A DNA stretch of 64,000 bases from Rhipicephalus microplus (Eukaryota > Arthropoda > Arachnida > Ixodida > Ixodidae), in contig NC_134700.1 of assembly GCF_043290135.1 (NCBI RefSeq), forward strand, positions 159,932,053 to 159,996,052, given 5' to 3'. Position 1 is the first letter of the stretch; each line of letters begins with the position of its first letter. The translations under genes were made by a program, and so were the position numbers. Shown in pieces: positions 1 through 9,330 of the stretch. Below the pieces are notes generated by a model, which did no database searches, was not told where the DNA came from, and saw only the letters and a list, made by a program, of their open reading frames with translations.

Positions 1-1
1 T

Positions 2-700
2 AAATACTTAGGTGTTACTATATCCAGCAGTTTAAAGTGGGACAATCATATTGACAACATTACAGGACTGGCGAAGCGCAAGCTGGGTTTTCTGAGAAGG
101 AAACTCCGTAATGCAACGCCCTCTGTTAAATTGTTGGCGTATAAGACTATTGTTAGACCAACGCTGGAGTACGCAGCTATCATCTGGGATCCGCATACTA
201 AAACTTAAATTAACAAACTTGAACGAGTACAAAGATTGGCCGTGAGGTTTATTTATTCAAATTACATGAGAACACAGTATGTATCACTTTTGCTAGCTAG
301 GGCTGACCTTCAATCGTTAGCTACACGTAGAAAAATAGCTCGCTTAAAATTTATTTATGACCTGTATCATAAGACCTACAAGCTGGATCCCAGTGTATAC
401 CTGCGCTCCCCAGAACGAGTGTCGGCTCGTACCAATCACTCATTTTCTGTCCAAGCTTATGTACCGCGGGTGGATGTATTTAAGTTTTCGTTTCTGGTGC
501 GATCTATTGTTGACTGGAATGCGCTTCCTCCCGAGGTACTTACAGGATGTAGATCCTCACAGGATTTTCAACGACGGCTGGACTTGTTTTTGCCTAACAT
601 TGTTTGTGTATTGTTCACCTGTTCACCTCCCACCCCTGCTACAGCCCGCAAGGGCTAGCAGTATTGTAAATAAAATAAATAAAGAGAAGTTTAAGCTAAA
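2..700 (+). pseudogene. LINE reverse transcriptase C-terminal fragment (CR1-like)
   Basis: This is the 3' end of a non-LTR retrotransposon ORF2, entering from the left window edge. One reading frame runs from 2 to 658. It opens with KYLGVTISSSLKWDNHI, the post-palm/thumb block typical of CR1/L2/Jockey-like reverse transcriptases, and later shows the R.LKFIYDLYHK and DWNALPPEV segments usual near the ORF2 C-terminus. A single in-frame TAA at 206-208 breaks it. After the TAG at 656-658 comes an A/T-rich tail with AATAAA-like motifs (about 667-690), as expected of a LINE 3' end. The catalytic palm is not in the window. It is a dead fragment. Whether it belongs to the same family as LINE-A downstream is likely but untested. 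Confidence 0.85.
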
Positions 701-1396
701 AAATTAACACCTCTCTAGAGCGGGGTATAATAGACACACTGTTATCATTTTAACTACACCTGAATGTTATGCAGTAGCAAATACTGGGCAAGACTAACAG
801 TTACATCCATAATTGCCAGTGTAGTAAAGTGTCAGCTCTTAAACCAGCAAGCCCATTCCATTCGTCTCTAAAAAGGGACTCAACAGAAGCAGCCTGGTTT
901 TAATGAGAAATGTGGTATTGAGGAACTGCACTCCATCAGCGATAATAACTCAGAGGTAAAATTCATTCACAGCCGAACTATGTTGTAACACCCAGTGTTA
1001 GCAGCCGAACTATATTGCACCCAGTTGTGAGGCTCAGTGATGCATCTCTACAGCGAGAGAGAGCGTGCCATTCCACAAACGAAAACACCCTATAGCACTA
1101 GCGGACGTACTTTGCATGCATACGTTGGAGGCAGAGCATAATAACTCGGACAAGATCTTGCTGTATATCGCATTCACTTACAACGAGACTTACAACACGG
1201 ATAACGTATCGGAAGCGTAACGCCATCAATGAAGAACGTTATAAATACACACCAGCTTTAAAAAACTTGCAGTGGGCATGGCGGAAAGACAAAGAACAAA
1301 GCATTGAAAATGCGTCGTCTTTTCGTCCCTCAGGTTAGTTATGACACCTCTTACAAAAATTATAGTCGTTTTTTTATTGTACTCCCATGTCCACAG
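701..1396. other. Gene-free stretch with a weak Gypsy integrase trace
   Basis: No open gene is visible. It may include the 5' flank or 5' UTR of LINE-A. Around 1118-1219 a plus-strand frame reads SDKILLYIAFTYNETYNTD, which resembles the conserved integrase segment (D.IL.Y..FAYNTA) seen in the Gypsy copies elsewhere in this window. It is short and isolated, so it could be a decayed integrase scrap or chance. Confidence 0.35.
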
Positions 1397-2130
1397 CCTC
1401 TAGTGCTTAGTACTTGCTTCAATGTTTGTAAGCTGTTGTTGTGCGGAGATATTGAAGAACATTCTGGTTCGCCTGTTGAATAGATGTTTGAAAAGCTTTT
1501 AGATGCTCAAAAGAATATAAAATACGATTTGGAAGAAGTCAAGAAAAGGTTTGAAGAAACTGAAAAGTCTGTGAATGCCTTCTTTGAGAGCATGAACATG
1601 ATTGAAAAACAGAGTAAATGAAATCCTTGTGAAGGCTGATTATATCGACATACTAAGCGTTTGCGTTTTGAATATTGAGAAATATCTAAAGTCACATGAA
1701 AGAAAGCTTGTAAAATTATAAGACCGGGGTCGAAAGAATACTATCGCAGTTTTTGGCATTTAAGAAAACGGGAACAAAATGGAGTCCGAGCTACGACGTA
1801 AAGTCGTAAAGGATGCTAAAGGAAAATGTTCCTCCGTAGCCAGAATACACCGCCTTGGTAGTGTTTTGAGGAACCATTCAGCTATACTTTATTTTCAAGG
1901 TTAGTTTGAAAAGCAGGCAGCGTTTCGTAAATAGAGAAAACTGAGAGGTACGCTGATGGCTCTGCAAAATAATTGTTCTTCTGATACCCTGAGAAGGCGG
2001 AAACAACTTTGGAAGAATGCAGATGCTGAAAGAAAGTTAGAAAAACTGGTGTCATTGATACACGAAAGACTACACATTGATAGCCGGTACTATGTGTGGG
2101 ACTATACGACTAATACACGCTGTGTCTGAA
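1397..2130 (+). pseudogene. LINE-A ORF1 remnant with a 2A-like motif and coiled coil
   Basis: This is the decayed ORF1 of the LINE that hosts the 5S and Gypsy insertions. Near its start, 1433-1474 encodes LLLCGDIEEHSGSP, a degenerate version of the 2A-like D-x-E-x-N-P-G-P motif known at the N-terminus of ORF1 in some APE-type non-LTR retrotransposons. After a TAG at 1481-1483 the same frame continues (1484-1621) into a Lys/Glu/Phe-rich coiled coil starting MFEKLLDAQKNIKYDLEEV. Downstream, in other frames, come SVARIHRLG (about 1833) and KLVSLIHERLHIDSRYYVW (about 2045-2100), which look like the C-terminal nucleic-acid-binding part of such ORF1 proteins. Several stops and frameshifts show it is dead. 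Family knowledge: ORF1p binds LINE RNA. Confidence 0.7.
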
Positions 2131-2189
2131 AGAATCCTGATAAGTTGAAAAAGTTGCGTAGCTGAAGGAAACATCAGTGCCCAACTTGC

Positions 2190-3046
2190 TCATCCTTTCT
2201 TTCAATGCCTGAAGTGTAGTAAATAAGATAGATAGAATTGAAACACTGCTTTTGTCCTGTAGTCTTCCTTTGATTATCATAACTGAAACTTGGCTGCATG
2301 ATGGCATTAAGGACGACGAGATTATTCCTCTCGGATATAAGATATTTTAGGCGTAATTGTGCATTACGTGGTTGGGTGTGGCCATATTTGCTAAATCAGA
2401 TATTACTATTAGAGTTATGTCTCAAATTACCGATCATGAAAGTTTGTGCGGGTATTCTTAAAAGGTTTTTTATTTATAGCCTCTGCTGTATATCAAGCCC
2501 CTGATTCTAATCTGCCTTTCCTTCTCATGTTGTACGACAATTTGTTCTGACTTCATTCTCCCTCCCGAGTACTGACCGAGCCCAATGCTGCTTAGCTTCG
2601 GTGATCGGACGAGAACCGGCGCATTCAGCATGGTAGGGCCGATGGCTCTCACTTCATTCCAAAAATGTAATTTTGAAGTGTTATTTTAAACAAACTAGCA
2701 ATGATTGGAGTAAGCTGCCAAATCACATAATACTATTACAGTTATGTCTCAAATTACCGATCATGAAAGTTTGTGCAGGTATTCTTGAAAGGTATTTCAT
2801 TTAAAGCCTGTGTTGTATTTCGGGCCCCAGATTCTGGTCTGTCTTTCCTTCTCATGTTGTACGACAATTTGTTCTCACTTCATTCTAACAATGTATTTTT
2901 GACGTGTGATTTTAACCAAACTTGCAATGATTGGAGTAAGCTGCCAAATCAGATATTAGTTTTAGAGTTGTGTCTCAAATTACCGACCATGAAAGCTTGT
3001 GCGGATATTCTTGAAAGGTATTTCATTTATAGCCTGTGCTTTATAT
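2190..3046 (+). pseudogene. LINE-A ORF2 apurinic endonuclease domain, first part
   Basis: This is the N-terminal APE-type endonuclease of LINE-A ORF2, the enzyme that nicks target DNA in target-primed reverse transcription. Visible motifs are IIITETWLHDGIKDDEI (about 2272-2322; the E of TETW is the usual metal-binding position), a GVAIFAKSDI block, the AVYQAPDSNLPFLLMLYDN block (about 2490-2545) and, in later copies, the D-F-N motif. Stops and frameshifts are frequent. From 2393 on, a 226-bp piece is tandemly repeated, so these motifs recur at about 2820-2945. The frame is cut at 3046 by Gypsy-1 and resumes at 7812. Confidence 0.8.
2560..2646 (-). pseudogene. 5S rRNA retropseudogene (3'-truncated)
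   Basis: Read on the minus strand, 2646 down to 2560 matches the first about 87 nt of eukaryotic 5S rRNA. It has a GCCATCGGCC start, the internal TCTCGTCCGATCACCGAAGC segment (the box A and loop-E region) and a GTCAGTACTCGGGAGGG end. The normal 120-nt gene would run about 33 nt further. It is flanked by near-identical 14-bp direct repeats (2546-2559 and 2647-2660, two mismatches). These match the uninterrupted sequence of LINE-A copies 2 and 3, so the insertion boundaries are exact. There is no poly(A). This is a retroposed 5S copy, not a functional gene. Confidence 0.85.
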
Positions 3047-3221
3047 TGTCACGTCGCTCCAGGGGGTGTCGACAAGGTTTATTGATGTCCGAGCAACAGG
3101 GCTCTAACCAAGCGCGTCGGTTGGGTTTGTTTGCCAGAGCGGGGGTCCACGTGCACTTCTTTCTTCTCTGTGGTGTGAGTTTTTACCTTGGCATACGACC
3201 CAATACTAGAAGTAGGTGGCA
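3047..3221 (-). repeat. Gypsy-1 3' LTR (left copy)
   Basis: A 175-bp LTR beginning TGTCACGTCGC and ending AGGTGGCA on the plus strand. In element orientation this is the 3' LTR. The adjoining internal sequence (3222-3234, GAGGAGGAATAT on the minus strand) is a purine-rich candidate polypurine tract. Confidence 0.92.
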
Positions 3222-3408
3222 ATATTCCTCCTCAACAAAAAAAAACAAAGAGCATCGTCCCGATGCTGTAAAGTTATTGAAAAAACCAAAACAAAGTAGG
3301 GTAAACAATGAAAAAGGGCACCAATAATCAAATGTTAGACGCGATAAGTTCACCAATGATGAGGCAATTGTCTGAGCACAAATAAAAAAACACAGGAAAA
3401 GTGGTCTT

Positions 3409-4560
3409 TTAGGAACGCGCAAAATAGGGCTTCATGCGCACCACGTGAACTATGTCAGAGGTCGGTTGTTTTCGTTGTGCCCATCGTGACGACGTAGCGT
3501 CCGGAACCACTTCGTAGTTTACGTCGCTCACGCGGCGTATTACTTTATATGGACCGAAGTATCTTCTGAGCAACCTGTCGGAGAGGCCACGGCGTCGAAC
3601 AGGGGTCCTAACCCAAACTTGGTCTCCCGGACTGTAAGATACGTCATTGTGACGCATATTGTAACGTCGTGCATCGACCTGTTGCTGCTGACCAATGTGT
3701 AGCCGAGCGAGCTGACGAGTTTCCTCGGCACGCTCTGCGAATTCTTCTGCGTCATTTGTTAATCGATCAGCGCCTTCATAAAAAAGCATCGCATCCAGCA
3801 TCGTCTGAACTTCGCGGCCGTAGAGAAGGCGAAACGGTGTAAATCGGGTTGTTTCTTGAACGGCGGTGTTATAAGCGAACGTCACATAAGGCAAAATGCG
3901 ATTCCATGTTTTGTGTTGGACGTCGATGTACATGGAGATCATGTTTGTGACTGTCTTATTTAGCCGCTCGGTTAAGCCGTTGCTCTGCGGATGGTAAGCA
4001 GTCGTCGTTCAATGCCTAGTGTTACTTAGCCGAAAAACTTCATCAATAAGCTGTGCAGTGAACGCTGTTCCTCTGTCGGTTATCACTGTAGATGGAGCAC
4101 CGTGGCGCAGAACAATGTGGCACATGAAGAACTGTGCTACCTCAGAAGCCGTGGCTCGTGGTATCGCCTGTGTCTCAGCATAGCGGGTCAAATAGTCAGT
4201 TGCAACAATGACCCATTTGTTGCCGTCGGACGATAAAGGAAATGGGCCGAGAATGTCCATGCCGACTTGGTCAAATGGCTTGTGGGGTGGATCAATTGGC
4301 TGCAGTAATCCAGCCGGCTTGCTTGGTGGCGACTTTCGACGCTGGCATTCACGACAGCTTTTAACGTACTGCTTCACGCTTGCCGAAAGTCCGGGCCAGT
4401 AGTACGCCTCACTTACTCTGGTGAGCGTTCGCGGGTAACCTAGATGACCGGATGTGGGTTCGTCATGGCACGCGGAGAGGACTTCGTCCAGCATGTCCTT
4501 CGGAACGACGAGGAGGTAAGCGCGGCTCGTAGAACGGGCGTTTTTTTTTGTACAGGACAT
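3409..4560 (-). pseudogene. Gypsy-1 integrase
   Basis: This is the retroviral-type integrase that joins element cDNA to the genome. Reading leftward: the zinc-binding H-H-C-C region (SGHLGYPRTL ... SCRECQRRK), the DDE core with first Asp in GMDILGPFP, second in VITDRGTAF, and Glu in NGLTERLNKT, then the C-terminal segment ending VRMKPYFARS. A single in-frame TGA at 4009-4011 interrupts the core just before TTTAYHPQ. The codon could be a CGA-to-TGA change, though this is inferred. Upstream the frame is offset from RNase H by a slip in an A run near 4543-4552. The open part after the TGA continues in the same frame to 3409. Confidence 0.88.
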
Positions 4561-5194
4561 TACCTCGGAGGCAGAAAGACGTCATGACACGAAATAGATG
4601 GCGAGGTATAACGGCGCTATGACCCTCCAGATAGTCGATGAGTGGTTGAATCTCTTCATCCTCTCGCTGGTGTCTGATCAAGTCAGATAAGCTAAGGGCG
4701 CCCAGGAAACCGTCATCGTCGTCTTCTTCTTGATTGACTAAATGTATGGGTGCACGCGACAGCGTATCAGCGTCTTCATGCTTCCGTCCAGACTTATATA
4801 CGATGGTAACATCAAATTCCTGTGGACGCAAGCTCCATCGGGCCAGTCGTCCAGAGGGATCACGAATGTTTACCAACCAGCAGAGGGCATGGTGGTCCGT
4901 CACCACTTTAAATGGACGACCATAGAGGTACCGGCGGAACTTGGTGATCGCCCACACCACTGCGAGACACTCTTTCTCTGTGGTCGTGTAATTCACCTCG
5001 GTACGGGACAGTGAGCGGCTGGCATAGGCAATGACTCGTTCTTTGCCGTGTTGATGCTGGACGAGCACTGCGCCGAGGCCGATGTTACTGGCGTCAGTGT
5101 GCACCTCTGTGTCAGCATCATCGTCAAAATGCGCAAGAACAGGGGCTGACTGCATTCGTTGTCGTAGCTCGGCAAAAGCAGCCTGGCTTCTCAT
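4553..5194 (-). pseudogene. Gypsy-1 RNase H domain
   Basis: RNase H removes template RNA during element reverse transcription. The frame opens SQAAFAELRQRMQSAPVLAHF and carries [42 protein letters not shown] and the terminal SGRKHEDADTLSRAP block, which is a complete-looking Gypsy RNase H. It starts abruptly because the preceding RT palm (including the YLDD box) has been deleted at about 5191-5210. The frame runs to 4463 in total, but a slip in an A run near 4543-4552 shifts the tail, so the last about 30 codons are out of frame with integrase. Confidence 0.88.
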
Positions 5195-6099
5195 TCCTTC
5201 GCTGACACAGGGTAAGGCTGTTGGTGTACTGGGCTGGCGTCGTCGTAAGTGATGGTTCTGTGCCTAGTGATCGAAGTCTGGCGCACCTTAGTGGAAGCAG
5301 CGAAGCATGACTTGAATTCAAGCAAGAGTTTTCGCAGTGCTGTCTGGTTTTCTGGTGTGAGGTTAGAATTAATATCGATATTGTCTAGAGACGTATCGGC
5401 GGCCTCCACTGCGTCCGACGAGAAGCAGATGGGAACGGTACCTAATTCATCTGCAAACGCTAACGAAGTGCCACGGAAAAGGTGTCGGTGTTCGTTGCTG
5501 AAATTTGTAACGAGCAGCTGAGATCGGCCATCACGTATCTGTATGATACTCTTAGCCACACAAACACCTTGAGTCAGCAGGTGTTCAAAATTACTTTCTG
5601 CAATCGCTTCACCATTTCGCAATCCACCGCATAAGACGTCGACAATAACACTGGCTCTTGGAGGAAGCGTTATACTTTCAGCAGAAACACAAAGAATGTC
5701 GGCACGTTGTTGGTCGTCCTGCTTGTCGATTGCTCGGTGGGTTGAGAAGGTGATGCGATTCTCTTGAAGGTCAATGACAGCTCCATACTCCTGCAGGAAG
5801 TCAACACAAAGAATAACGTCGCGTGAACATTCACGGTGCACAAGGAAACTTGCTACAAAAGTATAACCGCAGACCCGAACTCTACTCGTGCAGGTTCCAA
5901 GCGGAGAGACGGTGTGGCCACCAGCCGTTCGAATCACGGAGCCATGCCAGGGCGTGATTACCTTCTTTAGTAGTCTGATCATTTTCCCGCTTAGTATAGA
6001 ATAGTCAGCCCCGGTATCAACTAAAGCACCTACTGCATAGCCGTCTATCAGCACCGGTATATCCAGAGAAAGCCGCACATATCGCTCAGTCGAATCCAC
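5191..6099 (-). pseudogene. Gypsy-1 protease and N-terminal edge of RT
   Basis: An aspartic protease that processes the Gag-Pol polyprotein. The active-site motif is ALVDTGADYSIL (first about 40 residues of the frame), followed by a flap region and a second hydrophobic-Gly-like block (RDVILCVDFLQEYGAVIDL). The frame continues through the linker to the start of RT (DDASPVHQQPYPVSAKE) and stops there. Everything from this point to the RNase H linker is absent. The frame differs from that of gag, as is usual for a gag/pol shift. Confidence 0.87.
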
Positions 6100-6139
6100 A
6101 CCCTTTACTGTTAGCGTCGATCGGAGGTCTTCAGCACGT

Positions 6140-7601
6140 CGACTGCCAGCGACCTCGCCTCCAAGGGCCGCTTGCGTTAGTTTTCCCGGCGGGGACTGGG
6201 GGACCGTGCGCCAGCATGGTGCTGTGGCGAAGATGAAAAGCGCCTCGGCGACGGTGAGCGCGGCTGCCGTCCAGAAGGCGGTGGCATGCGCTGTTGAGCA
6301 AGGTAATCCTCAATGTCCCGGGGTCACTGGCCATACCGAGGAGGCGCTGAATATACTGAAAAGCCGCGCAGCCCGAGGCGCCGGTATGGACACTGGCGGT
6401 AGAAATGGTCCGCTTCACCGCAGTGGAAGCACAAACGTCGGCGATCAGGAGTGCGCCAAACATCATATTTCCGAGGCGAAGCACGTCTGTCGTCAAGGTA
6501 GTGTGCTGGTTGTTCCGCAAGATGCACAGGGTTGGCGTAAACGAGAAGTGGGGGCGTGCGTGTGTTCGCGTAGTGCCGTAGAGGCTGCGCCGACTGAAGT
6601 GAAACTGTAGGAAGTGCCTGAACAAACAGCGGGGAAGAGGAAGCTGGGCAATTCAAGGCTTCCGCATAAGTCGCACGGTGGTAGTCAGCTGGGGTGGGTG
6701 TGGCGTTATCCAGACTCGCAGGGTCACGCAGGGCATGATGCAGCTTGTCCTTGACAATACTTGCAATAGAACTCACCGTAGGTAGTGGTGGTGTGGCAGC
6801 CTTTTGCAGCTCCTCGCGTACTATAGAGCGGATAAGGTCGCGCAGACACTCGGTGTTGCTCCCAAAAGTCGTGAGAACTTGGGCAGCGGACGTGTTCACT
6901 TGCCGCTCATACAGGGTGGATCCATGCTGAAGCATCTTTTCCATCGTGACGGCTTCAGACAAAAACTCGGTGACCGTGTTCGGTGGGCTCCATACAAGGC
7001 CAGCGAAAAGCTGCTCCTTAACTCCCCGCATCAGGTGACGCTACTTCTTTTCTTCTGTCATACTTAGATCAGCCCGTCGGAACAGGCGCGTCATATCTTC
7101 CACATAGGTCATGACAGTTTCGTTGGGCATCTGGACGCGGGCCTGGATCGCTCGCTCCGCTCGTTTGTGGCGATGAGCACTTCTGTAAGTGTCCAACAGC
7201 CGGCGGTGGAATTCGGGCCACGATGTCATCTGTTCCTCGTGATTCATGTACCAGGTACGTGCTCCATCCTCCAAATAGAAGTACACACGCCGTAGTTTGG
7301 CCGCGTCGTTCCAGTCGTTCAAAGCAGCCACGCGTTCGAAGTCGACCAACCAGTCCTCGATGTCTTCGAGCTCGGTGCCATGAAACGGTGTCGGAACTTG
7401 TGGACTTTCGAGGGTGTACCGAGTCACCGGGGGGTTTCCCGTACCTGTCAAAGTGGTTTGAACGGACGTGCTCATCATACTGGTGTGAATTGTAGGGTCA
7501 GCTTCGGGTGGCAATCCCCTGATGCTGCGGCTTGTCCGATGAACGGGAGTGTGGATTCGCACTGGGCTTGTGGTGCCGCTTCCAGGAGGGGTCTGAAACA
7601 T
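6140..7601 (-). pseudogene. Gypsy-1 gag (capsid and nucleocapsid)
   Basis: Gag forms the virus-like particle. The first ATG after the primer-binding site is at 7601. The frame includes the retrotransposon-gag core (EDIEDWLVDFERV ... LRRVYFYLEDGARTWY) and a CX2CX4HX4C zinc knuckle (CFHCGEADHFYRQC, about 6385-6425). In-frame stops at 7041-7043 (TAG after MTEEKK) and 6324-6326 (TGA after PPRYGQ) interrupt it, and the same frame continues past both. The C-terminal tail is Arg/Ser/Pro-rich (QPRSPSPRRF) and ends near 6190. Confidence 0.88.
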
Positions 7602-7612
7602 CCGTGAGGGGC

Positions 7613-7630
7613 TACCCCGCACCTCCACCA
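7613..7630 (-). promoter_or_regulatory. Gypsy-1 primer-binding site
   Basis: Two bases inside the 5' LTR the minus strand reads TGGTGGAGGTGC. A TGG start is what a tRNA 3' CCA primer requires. The same TGGTGGA start occurs in Gypsy-2 and the 38-41 kb composite, so these elements probably share a primer tRNA, which I could not assign. Confidence 0.65.
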
Positions 7631-7632
7631 AT

Positions 7633-7807
7633 TGTCACGTCGCTCCAGGGGGTGTCGACAAGGTTTATTGATGTCCAAGCAACAGGGCTCTAACCAAGCG
7701 CGTCGGTTGGGCTTGTTTGCCAGAGCGGGAGTCAACGCGCACTTCTTTCTTCTCTGTGGTGTGAGCCTTTACCTTGGCATACGACCCACTACTAGAAGTA
7801 GGTGGCA
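7633..7807 (-). repeat. Gypsy-1 5' LTR (right copy)
   Basis: The second 175-bp LTR, differing from the left one at 8 positions. It is followed by the ATAT duplication at 7808-7811 and then resumed LINE-A sequence. It should contain the element promoter. No clear TATA box was identified. Confidence 0.92.
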
Positions 7808-7811
7808 ATAT

Positions 7812-7934
7812 GGGGCACCTGATTCTGCTCTGTATTTCCTTCTGATGTTGTACGATAATTTGTTCTCGCTTCATTCTAAAAATGTAATTTTCACGTGTGA
7901 TTTTAACGAAACTAGCAATGATTGGAGTAAGCTC
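7812..7934 (+). pseudogene. LINE-A endonuclease, island between Gypsy-1 and Gypsy-2
   Basis: A 123-bp remnant of LINE-A copy 3 separating the two Gypsy elements. It encodes APDSALYFLLMLYDNLFSLH and the DFNETSNDWSKL segment, which contains the D-F-N endonuclease motif. It joins LINE-A 3046 on the left and 13166 on the right once the two elements and their duplications are removed. Confidence 0.88.
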
Positions 7935-8114
7935 TGAAAAGGGGCTTATTGTCGACTGTTGCGACGGTGGCCCTACAATGAAAACACGATCGGGAAAGAG
8001 CAATGGTCAAGCAGATGCCGGCAATGATCAGCACGAGCCGAGCGTTAGAAGCCCCGAACCCAGTACCCAAGTGGTGGTGATGTTGCTTGCCGACGATGCG
8101 TTTTCTTCTTCACA
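7935..8114 (-). repeat. Gypsy-2 3' LTR (left copy)
   Basis: A 180-bp LTR, TGAAAAGGGG to TTCTTCACA on the plus strand. The adjoining internal sequence 8115-8128 reads AGGCGGGGGCAAAT on the minus strand, a clear polypurine tract. Confidence 0.92.
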
Positions 8115-8149
8115 ATTTGCCCCCGCCTAAAAAAAGCCATCCTGCCGAC

Positions 8150-9330
8150 CTAAGAGTCTGGAAGCAGAGGGCTATGATATGGCTTAAGGCGGGCGACGTG
8201 AACGATGTCACGTTCACGCCGGCGCATGTCGTCAGATGGGGAAAGTGGCTCAATGACAAAATTCACCGGCGTGGTTTGCTGCAAAACGCGGTATGGGCCC
8301 TCGTACTTTGGAACGAGTTTTGAGGAAAGGCCGGGGGTTTGGTAAGGATCAGCCAGCCATACAAGTGATCCCGGGAAATAGCAGTGGCTTTGAGAAAAGT
8401 CGGCGTTGTTTTCTTTCTGGCGCTGCTATTCTTGTAACGTAAAGGTGCGTGCGAGTTCAAGGCACTCTTCCGCATTTCGGGCAGCTTCGGACACAGATGG
8501 GCATTCGGATGCGTCAGGGCGGCATGGAAGGAGAGTGTTGATGGTGTGGGATGGTTCGCGTCTATAAAGAAGAAATAAAGGTGAAAATGCAGTGGTAGAC
8601 CGGGCCGCGGTGTTGTATACGAACGTGATGAATGGAAGAATGTGATCCCAGTTAGTATGATCGGATGTCACATACATCGCGAGCATATCGCCAAGGGTGC
8701 GGTTAAATCTCTCGGTGAGCCCGTTAGTCTGTGGGTGGTATGCCGTGGTCTTGCGATTAACAGCATGGCATTCAGAAAGCAGAGACGTGACCACTTCTGA
8801 TAGGAAGGCTCGACCTCGGTCACTTAGTTGTTCTCGAGGTGCACCATGTCGTAGTATGAAGCGATGAAGGACGAAGGGTGCTACATCCCGCGCAGTGGCA
8901 CTTGAAAGGGCGGTGGTCTCAGCGTAGCGTGTTAAATGGTCCACAGCGACTATTATCCACTGATTTTAATCTGAAGTTGTCGGTAGAGGGCCATAGAGAT
9001 CAATTCTGATCCGATCGAAAGGTTTGGCAGGGCACGGAAGCGGTTGAAGCGCACCGCACGAGTGAAAGGCGATGATTGGCGGCCTTGGCAGTCAGGGCAG
9101 CACATAACAAATTTTCGAACAAAATTATACATTCCGCGTCAGTAGAAGCGATGGCGAATGCGTTCGTAAGTTTTGAAAATTCCGGCATGAGCACATTGGG
9201 GATCGTCGTGAAAGGAGGCGCAATTTGTGATCGCAAGCTGCGCGGGACAACCAAGAGCAACTTACGACCTTCAGGGGCGTAGTTGCGTCGGTGTAGCAGC
9301 TGATCACAAATGGCGAAATGAGCAGCTTGA
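8150..9330 (-). pseudogene. Gypsy-2 integrase
   Basis: Integrase in several frames. The core has IDLYGPLP (first Asp, about 8985), QLSDRGRAFL (second Asp, about 8820) and NGLTERFNRT (Glu, about 8700), and continues through DHILPFITFVYNTAARSTT. The zinc-binding part upstream (about 9050-9250) is frameshifted. An in-frame TAA lies just after the first Asp motif. The C-terminal end (GSLVWLADP ... about 8350, and VARLKPYH, about 8160) follows in another frame. Confidence 0.85.

Larger units (their letters stand above)
3047..7807 (-). mobile_element. Gypsy-1: Ty3/Gypsy LTR retrotransposon (RT deleted)
   Basis: A 4.76-kb Metaviridae-type element in minus orientation, inserted in LINE-A. It has paired 175-bp LTRs with TG...CA ends, flanked by the 4-bp duplication ATAT (3043-3046 and 7808-7811). 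Gene order from right to left is gag with zinc knuckle, aspartic protease, RNase H, integrase. The reverse transcriptase palm is missing. The LTRs differ at 8 of 175 positions (about 4.6%), so this is a moderately young copy. A primer-binding site and polypurine tract are present. Several nonsense codons and one homopolymer frameshift make it non-autonomous. Confidence 0.93.
2393..7934 (+). repeat. 226-bp tandem triplication inside LINE-A endonuclease
   Basis: Three head-to-tail copies of one endonuclease segment begin at an AAATCA anchor at 2393, 2720 and 2946. The second interval is exactly 226 bp. The first is 327 bp, which is again 226 bp once the 87-bp 5S insert and its 14-bp duplicated target are removed. 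Copy 3 is split by Gypsy-1 and finishes at 7812-7934, where Gypsy-2 begins. Each copy contains the same landmarks: GTCTCAAATTACCGA, the MLYDN coding block, and GATTGGAGTAAGCT. Because 226 is not a multiple of three, the duplication itself broke the ORF. The insertions are each confined to one copy, so the triplication came first. Confidence 0.85.
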
